This document shows positions 34,933-44,268 of a stretch of DNA of 64,000 bases, one piece after another (position 1 is the stretch's first letter; each line of letters opens with the position of its first letter). The notes under the pieces are model-generated. The model was not told the origin of the DNA. It saw nothing but the letters and a program-made list of their open reading frames with translations, and searched no databases. Both the position numbers and the translations under genes were made by a program. The DNA is from Streptomyces mirabilis (GTDB lineage Bacteria > Actinomycetota > Actinomycetes > Streptomycetales > Streptomycetaceae), in assembly GCF_018310535.1 (NCBI RefSeq), contig NZ_CP074102.1:3782001-3846000 (forward strand). Direction: 5' to 3'.

Positions 34933-36999
34933 GTGCCGGCCCGTCGGCCGCCCTCTGGAACCACACCTCCCAGTGCGGCACTCTTCTTCCTCGTGGGGAC
35001 CCTTCCGTATCAAAGCCCGTCGACCGACACGACCGCGCACATGGTGGTGGCCGGGGACGACGCCCTGGCGCACCGGCTGGCCGCCGAACTGCGGGGTGTG
35101 TACGGCGAACGGGTGACCCTCGTCGTGCCGCCCACCCAGCGCAGTGTGCGGCCGCCTGTGGTCGGGCGGGCGCGGGGCTCGACGCTGTTCGACCGGATGT
35201 CCGCGGCGGTGAACCGGGCCGCGGGCAACGGGGAGGGGTCGCAGGGGCCGCCCGACCGGACGGCCGAACCCGCCGGTTCCGAGCGGGTGTTGGAGGCCAC
35301 CGAACTCACCGAGGCCGTACTCGCCGAGGCGGGCGTGGAACGGGCCGCCGCCCTCGCGCTCGTCCATGACGACGACGAGACCAACATCCGGGCCGCGCTC
35401 ACCGCGCGCCGCCTCAATCCGCGGCTGCGGCTCGTCATACGGCTCTACAACCGGCGCCTCGGGCAGCACATCGAGGAACTCCTCGATCAGGCTTCGGCGT
35501 TGGCCATGGCCGTGACCGATGGTGAGGGAGACGGTGGAGGGGGGAGCGGGGGGCTCGGGTTCGACGCGTCCACCACCGTGTTGTCCGATGCCGACACCGC
35601 CGCGCCCGCGCTCGCCGCGACCGCCGTCGCCGGGACCAGCAAGGTCGTCCAGACCGATGGGTTGATGCTGCGGGCGGTGGAGCGGCCGCCGCCGGGGCCC
35701 GGCGAGGTCGCCGATCCCGGGCTGTGCACGCTCGCGCTGCTGTCCGCCACCACCAACGACCCCGCCGGGGCCGACGGTTCGGAAAGCAGCGGGTCGCACG
35801 GGCCACGGCTGCTGCCGGACGAGCGGGCCGTGGCGGCGGCCACCGGGCGCGGAACCGTCGTCCTGGAGACGGTGTCGTACGCCGCGTCCGCGCCGTCCGC
35901 GGGGCGCAGTGTCGTGCCCTTCGGCTCGCTGCTGTCGCGGCGGCTGCGCTGGTCGTTCGCCGGGCTGGTGGGGTGTGTGGTCGGGCTGGCGGTCGCTTCG
36001 ATGCTCGTCACCGGGGAGCCCCCGCTGCGGGCGACCTATCTGACGCTGCTCGATCTCTTCGCCATCAACAACCCCGCCATCGGCGAACCCATCGGGCGGC
36101 AGATTCTTCAGCTCTTCTCCGGGCTCGTCGGGTTGTTGCTGTTGCCTGTGCTGCTCGCCGCCGTGCTGGAGGCGCTCGGTACGTTCCGCAGCGGGTCCGC
36201 CTTGCGCAAGCCGCCGCGGGGACTGTCCGGGCACGTGGTGCTGCTCGGGGTCGGGAAGATCGGGACGCGGGTGTTGACGCGCCTGCGTGAGCTGCACATT
36301 CCGGTGGTGTGTGTCGAGGCAGATCCGGAGGCGCGGGGGCTGGCGCTGGCGCGGCGGTTGCGGGTGCCGGTGGTGTTGGGTGACGTCACGCAGGAAGGTG
36401 TGCTGGAGGCCGCGAAGATTCATCGGGCGCATGCGCTGCTCGCGCTGACCAGCGCGGACACGACGAACCTGGAAGCCGCGTTGTACGCCCGTACCGTGCG
36501 GCCCGATCTGCGGGTCGTGCTGCGGTTGTACGACGACGACTTCGCCACCGCCGTGTACCGGACCCTGCGGGCCGCGCATCCGCAGGCGCTGACCCGCAGT
36601 CGTAGCGTGTCGCATCTGGCCGCACCCGCGTTTGCCGGGGCCATGATGGGGCGGCAGATCCTCGGGGCGATTCCGGTGGAGCGGCGGGTGTTGCTGTTCG
36701 CGGCCATCGTGGTGGGTGGGCATCCGCAGTTGGAGGGGCGGACTGTGGGGGAGGCGTTTCGGGCGGGGGCGTGGCGGGTGCTCGCGTTGGATACGGCTGC
36801 GTCGGGGAGACGCCGGGGTGGTGAGCCGGTGTCCGCCGTGGGGGGCGGTGGGGGCGAGCGCGGTGGTTCCGGGCTGGTCTGGGATCTTCCCTCCACGTAT
36901 GTGCTTCGGGCGGAGGATCGGGTGGTGTTGGCTGCGACTCGGAGGGGGCTGGCGGAGTTGTTGGGGCGGCGGCGGCGGCGAGAATCGGCTGGCACGTAG
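34933..36999 (+). CDS. Two-TM protein with two TrkA/RCK-type NAD-binding domains
   Basis: This 688-residue protein resembles a potassium-channel-type RCK protein. A first TrkA-N-like domain (about 35-175: [19 protein letters not shown]) precedes two helices (about 340-360 and 395-415); a second TrkA-N domain (VVLLGVGKIGTRVLTRL) follows at about 430-560, then a TrkA-C-like end. The loop between helices (GEPPLRATYLTLLDLFAINNP) lacks the TVGYG selectivity filter. Several starts are possible (34933, 34993, ATG 35041). It may be a regulatory or altered-selectivity channel. Confidence 0.75.
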   Translation: MPARRPPSGTTPPSAALFFLVGTLPYQSPSTDTTAHMVVAGDDALAHRLAAELRGVYGERVTLVVPPTQRSVRPPVVGRARGSTLFDRMSAAVNRAAGNGEGSQGPPDRTAEPAGSERVLEATELTEAVLAEAGVERAAALALVHDDDETNIRAALTARRLNPRLRLVIRLYNRRLGQHIEELLDQASALAMAVTDGEGDGGGGSGGLGFDASTTVLSDADTAAPALAATAVAGTSKVVQTDGLMLRAVERPPPGPGEVADPGLCTLALLSATTNDPAGADGSESSGSHGPRLLPDERAVAAATGRGTVVLETVSYAASAPSAGRSVVPFGSLLSRRLRWSFAGLVGCVVGLAVASMLVTGEPPLRATYLTLLDLFAINNPAIGEPIGRQILQLFSGLVGLLLLPVLLAAVLEALGTFRSGSALRKPPRGLSGHVVLLGVGKIGTRVLTRLRELHIPVVCVEADPEARGLALARRLRVPVVLGDVTQEGVLEAAKIHRAHALLALTSADTTNLEAALYARTVRPDLRVVLRLYDDDFATAVYRTLRAAHPQALTRSRSVSHLAAPAFAGAMMGRQILGAIPVERRVLLFAAIVVGGHPQLEGRTVGEAFRAGAWRVLALDTAASGRRRGGEPVSAVGGGGGERGGSGLVWDLPSTYVLRAEDRVVLAATRRGLAELLGRRRRRESAGT

Positions 37000-37063
37000 G
37001 TTTCGGTCTCCGGGGGGCAGGGGTGTCTGGCTCTGGTGCGGGGAGTGGGGTGGGGGGATTTTC

Positions 37064-37250
37064 TTCGCCCCCGCCGCCCCTACCCGTCCCATCCCCCCGG
37101 GGCTCCGCCCCAGACCCCACCAGGGGGCTCCGCCCCCGGACCCCTGCGGGGCTCCGCCCCTGCGCCCCCGGGGCTTCGCCCCTGCCGTTGCCCGGGTCCT
37201 TTTGGCCGCGGGCCCGTGGGGGCTGGGCGCGCAGTTCCCCGCGCCCCTGG
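37064..37250. repeat. Composite GC-rich repeat, copy 1
   Basis: A leader block (CCGCCGCCCCTACCCGTCCC) is followed by four GGGGCTCCGCCCC-type inverted units at 37099, 37124, 37148 and 37170 and ends in a hairpin-forming block (GCGCGCAGTTCCCCGCGCC). The same block order recurs at 58876, and a related inverted version at 53576. It lies between the tail-to-tail ends of the RCK and S9 peptidase genes and probably acts as a terminator. Such dispersed elements are common in Streptomyces. Confidence 0.65.
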
Positions 37251-37260
37251 CGGGGCGGCC

Positions 37261-39126
37261 TTACTGGGGCAGGTGTCTGTTGGCGAAGTCGAGTTCGAGT
37301 TTCACCTGCTTGATGCGTTCGTCGACGACCAGGGAGCCGTGGCCCGCGTCGTAGCGGTAGACCTCGTGGATGGCGCTGCGGGCGGTGAGGCGGGCTACGT
37401 AGTTGTCGATCTGGCGGATGGGGCAGCGGGGGTCGTTGACGCCGGCCGAAATGTAGACGGGGGCCTTGACCGCGTCGACGTAGGTGAGGGGGGAGGACGC
37501 CTCGAAGCGTTCGGGGACCTCCTCGGGGGTGCCGCCGAGAAGGGTGCGGTCCATCGCCTTCAGAGCTTCCATCTCGTCGTGGTAAGCCGTCACATAGTCG
37601 GCGACCGGGACGGCGGCGATGCCGAGGGTCCACGCCTCCGGCTGCGTGCCGAGGCCCAGGAGGGTGAGGTAGCCGCCCCAGGAGCCGCCGGTGAGGATCA
37701 GGCGGGCGGGGTCGGCGAGGCCCGACGTCACCGCCCATTCCCGGACCGCCTCGATGTCTTCGAGTTCGATCAGGCCGACTCGGTGCTTGAGGGCGTCCGT
37801 CCACTCGCGGCCGTAGCCCGTGGAGCCTCGGTAGTTGATCCGGACCACCGCGTACCCGTGGTCCACCCAGGCTGCCGGGCCCGCCGCGAAGGAGTCGCTG
37901 TCGTGCCAGGTCGGGCCGCCGTGGATGTCGAAGACCGTGGGCAGGGGGCCCGTCGTGCCCGCCGGCTTCTGGATGAGCGCGTGGACGCGGCCGCCGGGAC
38001 CCTCCACCCACACGTCCTCCACGGGGACCGAGCCCGGGGACTTCAGGCCGGGGGGATCGAGGACGATCTCGCCCGTCGTCGAGCGGACCACGGACGGCTC
38101 GGCCGCCGAGGACCACAGATACTCCACGGTTCCGTCGGGGCGGGCCGTCGCCCCGGAGACCGTGCCCTGTGGGGTGGGCACCTGGACCAGCTCGCGGGAC
38201 GCCAGGTCGTAGCGCCACAGGTCGCTGCGGGCCTCGAAGCTGTGGGCGATGAGAAGGGCCGAACCGTCGGGGTACCACTCGGCCGCCACGTCACCCGGGA
38301 GGTCCAGGGCCAGGTCCGTCTCCTCCCCCGTCGCCACGTCCCACACCAGCGGCTCCCAACGGCCGCGCCGCTGATGGCCGATGAGGAGGCGGGTGTCCCC
38401 GTCGACCGGGGCGAAGCCGAGCACTTCCAGACCCAGCTCGACCGTGCCGCCCTTGGTGTCGTCGAGCTCGGCGACCGTCGAGCCGTCCGGGCGCAGCACC
38501 CGCAGCGCCGAGTGCATCGCGTCGCCGTGCTCGGTGTGCTCGACGGCGATCAGGGAGCCGTCGTGCGAGAGGTCGCCGACGCCCGCCGACTCCCGGTGAC
38601 GGTAGATCTCCACCGGCTCCTCGCCGAGGCGGACCACGTGGATCGTCGAGCCGTCCTCGTCCGTCGAGCGGCCCACGACCGCGGTGCGGCCGTCCCTGCC
38701 GATGGCCAGGCCCCCGGGGTAGGAAGGCTCCAGGCCCGGAGCAGCGGGGGCGTCGACACTTTCGGCACCATCGACGGCATCGCCGACATCGCCCGTCTCC
38801 GTGGTCTTGGGCGCGACGAAGCGTTGGCGGCGCCAGATGCCGAACTCGTCGCCGTCCTTGTCGTCAAACCACCAGATCCACTCGCCGTCCGGGGAGAGCA
38901 CCCCGTCCGTCGTACCGTTCGCCCGGTTCGTGACCTGGCGCTGCTCCCCCGTCCCGCGGTCCCACGCGTACAGCTCGTACGTCCCCGTCGCGTTGGAGAC
39001 GAACAGCGCGCGGTGCGGGGCGTCCTCCGCCCAGTCGGGCAGCGACACTCGCGGCGCCCGGAAGCGCTTCTCCCAGTCGGGCATGGCTGCCTGCCGCTGC
39101 TCGATGGACCCGTTGCTCTCAGTCAT
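37261..39126 (-). CDS. S9 family prolyl oligopeptidase-like peptidase
   Basis: A 621-residue cytosolic enzyme with an N-terminal beta-propeller (about 40-370; repeated blocks such as GVLSPDGEWIWWFDD and GDLSHDGSLIAVE) and a C-terminal alpha/beta hydrolase. The nucleophile is in GGSWGGYLT, the Asp is near SAGVNDPRCP, and the His is in DAGHGSLV. The fold groups with acylaminoacyl-peptidase and dipeptidyl peptidases. No signal peptide is present. It is transcribed alone, head-to-head with the SURF1 gene. Confidence 0.9.
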   Translation of the reverse strand: MTESNGSIEQRQAAMPDWEKRFRAPRVSLPDWAEDAPHRALFVSNATGTYELYAWDRGTGEQRQVTNRANGTTDGVLSPDGEWIWWFDDKDGDEFGIWRRQRFVAPKTTETGDVGDAVDGAESVDAPAAPGLEPSYPGGLAIGRDGRTAVVGRSTDEDGSTIHVVRLGEEPVEIYRHRESAGVGDLSHDGSLIAVEHTEHGDAMHSALRVLRPDGSTVAELDDTKGGTVELGLEVLGFAPVDGDTRLLIGHQRRGRWEPLVWDVATGEETDLALDLPGDVAAEWYPDGSALLIAHSFEARSDLWRYDLASRELVQVPTPQGTVSGATARPDGTVEYLWSSAAEPSVVRSTTGEIVLDPPGLKSPGSVPVEDVWVEGPGGRVHALIQKPAGTTGPLPTVFDIHGGPTWHDSDSFAAGPAAWVDHGYAVVRINYRGSTGYGREWTDALKHRVGLIELEDIEAVREWAVTSGLADPARLILTGGSWGGYLTLLGLGTQPEAWTLGIAAVPVADYVTAYHDEMEALKAMDRTLLGGTPEEVPERFEASSPLTYVDAVKAPVYISAGVNDPRCPIRQIDNYVARLTARSAIHEVYRYDAGHGSLVVDERIKQVKLELDFANRHLPQ

Positions 39127-39278
39127 GGCCCCATAGTGCCTGGCCCGACCGACCCCGCGCTGGCGAGGTCCCCAGCCTGTGGATAACTTCGCCGATCGCG
39201 CCGGACGAACTACGGGAGAGCACCGGCACGAGGGCCCCGAAGCCTCGGCGTCGAGCGCGGCACCGTACCTTTGAACTC

Positions 39279-40115
39279 GTGTACCGGTTCCTGCTGACGC
39301 CCCGCTGGTGGGGGATCAACGTCTTCGTGCTGTTGGCCATCCCCTTCTGCATCTTCATGGGGTCCTGGCAGTTGAGCCGGTTCGAGGCGCGGGTGCAGGA
39401 CCACCGCGCGGCCGGTGAGCAGGCCGCCGCGGCCAAGACGGAGGCGGCCCGTCCGCTCGCCCGGCTGCTGCCCGTGAGCACGGAGACCTCCGGAAAGCAG
39501 GCCACCGCGACCGGCCGGTACGGCAAGCAGCTCCTCGTGCCGGGCCGCGAGCTCGACGGTGAGCCCGGGTTCTACGTGCTGACGCTGCTGCGCGTCGACG
39601 GCGGCAAGGCGCTGCCCGTCGTACGGGGCTGGCTGCCCGGAAGCGCCGACCCGGCGAAGGCGCCCGCCGCCCCGACCGGTGAGATCACCGTCACGGGTGC
39701 GCTCCAGGCGTCCGAGAGCCCGGGGGCCAACGGCGTCACCGCCGCCGGGGGTCTGCCCGCAGGACAGACCGGCGCGATCAGCTCGGCGTCACTGGTGAAC
39801 CTGGTGCCGTACGAGGTGTACGACGCCTGGATCACCCTCGCGAAGGCCGACAGCGGGATGCGTGCGGTGCCCGCGACCGCGCCTCAGGGCACCGGCCTGG
39901 ACCTGAAGGCGTTCCAGAACCTCGGTTACACCGGTGAGTGGTTCGTGTTCGCGGGCTTCGTGGTCTTCATGTGGTTCCGGCTGCTGCGCCGCGAGGCGGA
40001 GTTCGCGCGGGACGCGGAGCTGGGAATCGTCCCGGACCATGACGAAGAAGAAGCCACGGTCGCCGAACCCGCCGCCGACGCCCCTCAGGACGCCGACAAC
40101 ATCCCCGTCCGGTAG
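39279..40115 (+). CDS. SURF1-family cytochrome oxidase biogenesis protein
   Basis: The 278-residue product has one helix at each end, residues 10-30 (WWGINVFVLLAIPFCIFMGSWQ) and about 215-235 (GEWFVFAGFVVFMWFRLLRR), around an extracytoplasmic domain. LGxWQ-like and VRGWLPG motifs match SURF1, which inserts heme a in aa3 oxidase. A charged C-tail follows. The GTG start is as in the family. The last 31 bp overlap the opposing gene's 3' end. Confidence 0.88.
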   Translation: MYRFLLTPRWWGINVFVLLAIPFCIFMGSWQLSRFEARVQDHRAAGEQAAAAKTEAARPLARLLPVSTETSGKQATATGRYGKQLLVPGRELDGEPGFYVLTLLRVDGGKALPVVRGWLPGSADPAKAPAAPTGEITVTGALQASESPGANGVTAAGGLPAGQTGAISSASLVNLVPYEVYDAWITLAKADSGMRAVPATAPQGTGLDLKAFQNLGYTGEWFVFAGFVVFMWFRLLRREAEFARDAELGIVPDHDEEEATVAEPAADAPQDADNIPVR

Positions 40116-41308
40116 ATCGTCCCGGCGCACGCGTTGGACACGGTCGTCGTGGCCGTCGCCACGCCCGTCTGCGCCGTGTACGACACGGTGACGCTGCCGT
40201 CGGCCAGGCCGCCGTCCTCCGTCACCATCTGGGTCGAGGTGCCGGTGCCACCGGTGTCCGTGGCGGTGCCGCCCGTGCTGGTGGCGCCGTCCGTGGTGGT
40301 CGTCGGGGTCGGCGAGGGCTGTCCGCCGCCGGTGGTCGGACAGGTCTCCGAGGGCACCCAGGCGAACTTCACGACGTACGAGGCGCTCGGCTTCAGTACC
40401 ACCGAGGCGACCTCAGTGGAGGGGTCGGGCAGCCCGGTGGCCGCGTCGCCCGCCACATGCGTCACCACGCTGATCTTGGCCGAGTCCGCGGCGCCCTGCG
40501 CGAGGGTGCCGACCGCGCCCGCGCCGCTGACGGTGCAACTGGTGGCGGAGACGTTCGAGAGCGTGAAGGAGCCGTAGACCGCGCCGGTGGCGTCCGGGGT
40601 GCCGACGGCACTGGTGGCCCCGCCGAGCTGCGCCGGTGTGCACGCGGGCGAGATCGCGGCCGAGGCCGAGGGATCCGGACCGCCCGTGGCCGACCCGGTG
40701 TTCGCCCCCTTGCCCTTGTCGGGCGTGGCGGTCTGGCTGCCCTTGCCCTTGTCCTTGGAGGTGCCGGAGCTGCCGCCCGCGGAGCTCTCGCCGCCGTCGG
40801 GGCCCTTGCCCTGGCTTGTGCCGCCCTGGGCCTGTGAGCTGTTGCCCGCTATGGACGGGTCGGCGTTCGACCCGGAGACGTTCGAGACGTGCACGAGGGC
40901 GGGGACGGCGGTGCCGATGAAGAGCGCGGCGGCGGCCACGCCGACGATGGCCTGACGCTTGCGGGCCCGACGTGCGGGGACCGCGCGGCGCAGGTGCTCC
41001 AGCGTGCCGTCGGTGGGTTCGATCTCCTGGACGGCCTGGTGCAGCAGCCGGCGCAGCGCCAGCTCGTCCGAACCGAACCCGTCGGAGCCCAGTGCGTCCG
41101 GGCCCAGTACATCCGGGCCCAGTGCGTCCGGGCCCAGTGCGTCCGGGCCCTGCGGGTGGGGGCCGTTTGCGTCGGGGCCGTGGTTCACAGTTCCGTTCCC
41201 AGCTTGCTGCTCGTGCTCTTGCTCGTCTTCGGCGGGCGTGGACCGGTGTGTCGGCTCATGCCACTCATAGGGCTCGTGTCGGTCGTGGTTGTCGCGTCGC
41301 TGGCTCAT
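40085..41308 (-). CDS. Membrane-anchored DUF4232-type protein, sigma-factor partner
   Basis: From ATG 41308 the product is 407 residues. The cytosolic part is acidic and contains GPDALGPDALGPDVLGPDA repeats (see the 15-bp tandem repeat) and ALRRLLHQAVQEIEPTDGTLEHLRRAVPARRARKR. One membrane helix (AIVGVAAAALFIGTAVPALV) is followed by a Ser/Gly/Lys linker and a C-terminal DUF4232-like beta domain with paired cysteines. Its ATG overlaps the sigma-factor stop (ATGA). The position and layout suggest an anti-sigma or regulatory membrane partner. Confidence 0.75.
   Translation of the reverse strand: MSQRRDNHDRHEPYEWHEPTHRSTPAEDEQEHEQQAGNGTVNHGPDANGPHPQGPDALGPDALGPDVLGPDALGSDGFGSDELALRRLLHQAVQEIEPTDGTLEHLRRAVPARRARKRQAIVGVAAAALFIGTAVPALVHVSNVSGSNADPSIAGNSSQAQGGTSQGKGPDGGESSAGGSSGTSKDKGKGSQTATPDKGKGANTGSATGGPDPSASAAISPACTPAQLGGATSAVGTPDATGAVYGSFTLSNVSATSCTVSGAGAVGTLAQGAADSAKISVVTHVAGDAATGLPDPSTEVASVVLKPSASYVVKFAWVPSETCPTTGGGQPSPTPTTTTDGATSTGGTATDTGGTGTSTQMVTEDGGLADGSVTVSYTAQTGVATATTTVSNACAGTIYRTGMLSAS
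41087..41146. repeat. 15-bp tandem repeat x4 within the sigma-partner gene
   Basis: GCCCAGTGCGTCCGG is repeated four times in a row (one copy has two changes). It encodes the LGPDA pentapeptide repeats on the minus strand. Since the unit is 15 bp, copy-number change keeps the frame, so this is a likely hot spot for length variation between strains. Confidence 0.8.
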
Positions 41309-41961
41309 GCCGGGGCCTCCATGGCGACACGGAGCGCGGCGATGCCGCGCGAGCCGTACGCCTTGACCGACCCGAGCGATATGCCGAGGGTCTCGGCGAC
41401 CTGGGCCTCGGTCATGTCCGCAAAGTAGCGCAGGACGAGGACTTCGCGCTGACGGCGCTGGAGGCCCTTCATCGCCTTGATCAGGGCGTCGCGCTCCAGC
41501 TGGTCGTACGCGCCCTCCTCCGCGCTCGCCATGTCGGGCATCGGCTTCGAGAGGAGCTTGAGGCCGAGGATGCGCCGGCGCAGCGCGGAGCGCGAGAGGT
41601 TGACGACGGTCTGCCGCAGATACGCGAGCGTCTTCTCGGGGTCCCGGACGCGTTTGCGCGCCGAGTGCACCCGGATGAAGGCCTCCTGGACGACGTCCTC
41701 GCAAGAGGCGGTGTCGTCGAGCAGGAGTGCCGCGAGGCCCAGCAGCGACCGGTAGTGGGCGCGGTAGGTCTCGGTGAGATGGTCGACCGTGGTGCCGGCG
41801 GCCATGCTGTCTTCAGCGCCGTCGCGCTGACTCGGTATGCGGGCGGGCCGCGCTGCAGGCATGGGCGCGATCACCGGCATGCCGGGGCTGCGGAGTCGGC
41901 GGGGTGGACGCAGGGGCGTGCCCCTGGTCTGTACCGCGGTGAATTCGAGAACCTCTGCCAC
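41305..41961 (-). CDS. SigE-family (ECF) RNA polymerase sigma factor
   Basis: A 218-residue sigma factor with a 55-residue N-terminal extension rich in Pro/Arg. Region 2 follows (about 65-125: YRAHYRSLLGLAALLLDDTASCEDVVQEAFIRVHSA), and region 4 ends the protein (about 160-215: LQRRQREVLVLRYFADMTEAQVAETLGISLGSVKAYGSRG). This is the conserved Streptomyces sigma factor found near asd-ask. GTG start; GGGGGGAAG lies about 15 bp upstream. It overlaps the membrane partner gene by 4 bp, which is typical of a sigma/anti-sigma pair. Confidence 0.88.
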   Translation of the reverse strand: MAEVLEFTAVQTRGTPLRPPRRLRSPGMPVIAPMPAARPARIPSQRDGAEDSMAAGTTVDHLTETYRAHYRSLLGLAALLLDDTASCEDVVQEAFIRVHSARKRVRDPEKTLAYLRQTVVNLSRSALRRRILGLKLLSKPMPDMASAEEGAYDQLERDALIKAMKGLQRRQREVLVLRYFADMTEAQVAETLGISLGSVKAYGSRGIAALRVAMEAPA

Positions 41962-42653
41962 GCCAGTTGGACACGCTTCCCCCCGTCAGGGTTGTACGCG
42001 ACAGGCATCACATTCGCTCCAGGGTTCACACCGGCCGAAGCGCCCGCTCCCCCGCACCCCATGACGTCCGCCCCCACGCACCGCACAACGCCCGCCCCCA
42101 CGCGCTCCACAAGACCCGCCCCCACGCACCTCGCAACGCCCGCCGGACCATGTGCCGGAACGCCTGCCGACGCGACCGGTAGCGCGTCTGGCAGTGCATT
42201 GAATGCCCTCATGCGTACTAGCTCATCCCCTATGCCCCGTTATGCCGTGCCGCCCCCGGGCACCCGTTTAGGGCGACCGCAAAGACGCTCCCCGCCCTCC
42301 GCGCGGTTGCGGAGAACGGGGAGGGAAATCTTCGAACGCCAAGCGGGTCCCGTACAAGTGGTCCGGACCATTATTCCGGCCACACAACTGACACAGATCC
42401 TACAAACGAATCCGGTGATGGCCAGGGAGATTTTGACCCGCGGACACCCAGAGCAGCGAAATCTACCGGCCATGCAAGACGAGTCTCGGACACACGCCGC
42501 CGAAAGCGGTTCGCGACGACGACAGTTGCCTCCCTGGCCTTCGACCATGGACATCCGCCGTACGCCACCGCGTGGAGCCCCCGTGCCGGGGCGGCGGCGT
42601 ACCCGAGTGATTCCGTCGAATCCGCGCGCACGCCGCTCCCCTGACGCGGCTGT
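41962..42653. other. Long intergenic region upstream of the sigma factor
   Basis: About 690 bp between the sigma factor start and the asd stop. It contains a 24-bp tandem repeat (42069-42140) and a GC-rich hairpin, CTCCCCG/CGGGGAG with an inner CCGC/GCGG (42288-42323), followed on the minus strand by TCTTTG, a possible terminator of the asd transcript. Part of it (42212 down to the sigma gene) is an open minus-strand frame, but no ribosome site or family supports it as a gene. Confidence 0.5.
42069..42140. repeat. 24-bp tandem repeat x3
   Basis: Three adjacent units start CGCCCCCACGC at 42069, 42093 and 42117 and differ at a few positions. They lie about 110-180 bp upstream of the sigma factor start. 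No protein is supported here, so they may be regulatory or neutral. Confidence 0.75.
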
Positions 42654-43712
42654 CTAGAACAGCTCCGCCGCCACCAGTTCAGCGATCTGGGCCGTGTTGA
42701 GGGCGGCGCCCTTGCGGAGGTTGTCGCCGCAGACGAAGAGTTCGAGAGCGGTCGGGTCGTCGAGGGCCCGGCGGACGCGGCCCACCCAGGTCGGGTCGGT
42801 ACCCACGACGTCCGCCGGAGTGGGGAACTCACCGGCGGCCGGGTTGTCGAACAGGACGACTCCGGGCGCGGTGGCCAGGATCTCGCGGGCCTTGGTCACG
42901 GTGACCTTGCCCTCGAAGCGGGCGTGCACGGTGAGGGAGTGCGTGGTCACGACCGGGACGCGGACGCAGGTCACGGCCACGGGCAGGTCCGGCAGCCCGA
43001 GGATCTTGCGGGACTCGTCCCGCACCTTCATCTCCTCCGAGGACCAGCCGTCCTCGCGCAGCGACCCGGCCCACGGGACGACGTTCAGCGCCACCGGCTC
43101 CGGGAAGGGACCCGTGTTGTCGCCCACGACCCGGCGTACGTCCCCGGGGGTGGTCCCCAGTTCCGTACCGGCGACGAGGGACAGCTGCTGGCGCAGGGTG
43201 TCGACGCCCGCGCGCCCCGCACCGCTCACCGCCTGGTACGAGGAGACCACCAGCTCGCGCAGGCCGAACTCGGCGTGCAGCGCGCCGAGCGCCACGATCA
43301 TGGAGAGGGTGGTGCAGTTCGGGTTGGAGATGATCCCGCGCGGGCGCACACGCGCGGCGTGCGGATTCACCTCGGGGACGACCAGCGGCACGTCCGGGTC
43401 CATCCGGAACGCGCCCGAGTTGTCGACCACGATCACGCCCTTGGCCGCGGCGATCGGCGCCCACTGCGCGGCCACCTCGTCCGGGACGTCGAACATCGCG
43501 ACGTCGACACCGTCGAAGGCGGCCTCACTGAGCGCCACCACCTCGACCTCCTCGCCGCGCACGGCCAGCTTGCGGCCGGCCGAACGCGGGGAGGCGAGCA
43601 GACGGATCTCACCCCAGATGTCCGCGTGCTGGGACAGGATCTGGAGCATGACCGTGCCGACGGCCCCGGTCGCACCCACGACCGCCAGCGTCGGTCCTGC
43701 GGGCCTGCTCAT
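42654..43712 (-). CDS. asd: Aspartate-semialdehyde dehydrogenase
   Basis: The 352-residue enzyme makes aspartate semialdehyde from aspartyl phosphate on the way to Lys, Met, Thr and diaminopimelate. It has the NADP loop [16 protein letters not shown], the catalytic Cys in [10 protein letters not shown], and the [10 protein letters not shown] motif. ATG 43712 (MSRPAGPT) begins the NADP domain and lies 34 bp after the ask stop. The frame upstream to 43847 overlaps ask and is not used. The pair forms the usual ask-asd operon. Confidence 0.95.
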   Translation of the reverse strand: MSRPAGPTLAVVGATGAVGTVMLQILSQHADIWGEIRLLASPRSAGRKLAVRGEEVEVVALSEAAFDGVDVAMFDVPDEVAAQWAPIAAAKGVIVVDNSGAFRMDPDVPLVVPEVNPHAARVRPRGIISNPNCTTLSMIVALGALHAEFGLRELVVSSYQAVSGAGRAGVDTLRQQLSLVAGTELGTTPGDVRRVVGDNTGPFPEPVALNVVPWAGSLREDGWSSEEMKVRDESRKILGLPDLPVAVTCVRVPVVTTHSLTVHARFEGKVTVTKAREILATAPGVVLFDNPAAGEFPTPADVVGTDPTWVGRVRRALDDPTALELFVCGDNLRKGAALNTAQIAELVAAELF

Positions 43713-43746
43713 CAGCGGCGGCCAGTGCCGCCGTACGAAAGGACGG

Positions 43747-44268
43747 TCATCGTCCGGTGCCTCCGTAGACGACGGCCTCGTCGCTGTCGGAGTCGAGTCC
43801 GAAGGCGGTGTGCACCGCGCGGACGGCCTCGGGGACGTCGTCGGCACGCGTGACCACCGAGATGCGGATCTCGGAGGTGGAGATCAGCTCGATGTTCACC
43901 CCCGCGTCGGACAGCGCCTCGAAGAAGCCGGCCGTGACACCCGGGTTCGTCTTCATGCCCGCGCCGACGAGCGAGATCTTGCCGATCTGGTCGTCGTAGC
44001 GCAGCGAGTCGAAGCCGATCACGTTCTTCGCCTTCTCCAGGGCGTCGATGGCCTTGCGGCCCTCGGTCTTGGGGAGGGTGAAGGAGATGTCCGTCAGACC
44101 GGTGGAGGCGGCGGACACGTTCTGCACGACCATGTCGATGTTGATCTCGGCATCGGCGATGGCGCGGAAGATCGAGGCGGCCTCGCCCGGCTTGTCCGGG
44201 ACACCGACGACCGTGACCTTGGCCTCGGAGGTGTCGTGAGCGACACCGGAAATGATGGCCTGCTCCAC
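43747..44268 (-). CDS. ask: Aspartate kinase beta subunit from internal start
   Basis: An in-frame GTG at 44268, with AAGGGGA about 8 bp upstream, would start a 173-residue protein ([18 protein letters not shown]) that consists of the two ACT domains. In Corynebacterium and Bacillus, class II aspartokinases are made as alpha2beta2 complexes using exactly such an internal start. The start at residue 253 agrees with those enzymes. Expression here is inferred. Confidence 0.65.
   Translation of the reverse strand: MEQAIISGVAHDTSEAKVTVVGVPDKPGEAASIFRAIADAEINIDMVVQNVSAASTGLTDISFTLPKTEGRKAIDALEKAKNVIGFDSLRYDDQIGKISLVGAGMKTNPGVTAGFFEALSDAGVNIELISTSEIRISVVTRADDVPEAVRAVHTAFGLDSDSDEAVVYGGTGR

Noticed and set aside
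36386..38278. A 630-codon minus-strand frame across the RCK and S9 genes
   Set aside because: It spans the composite repeat and two real genes in the wrong frames; it is very Arg/Pro-rich.
42069..42140. CRISPR-like repeats
   Set aside because: The three units are directly adjacent without spacers, so this is a simple tandem repeat.
41871..42212. A minus-strand frame with 8-residue repeats upstream of the sigma factor
   Set aside because: The repeats follow from the 24-bp DNA repeat in any frame, there is no ribosome site, and it runs into the sigma gene.
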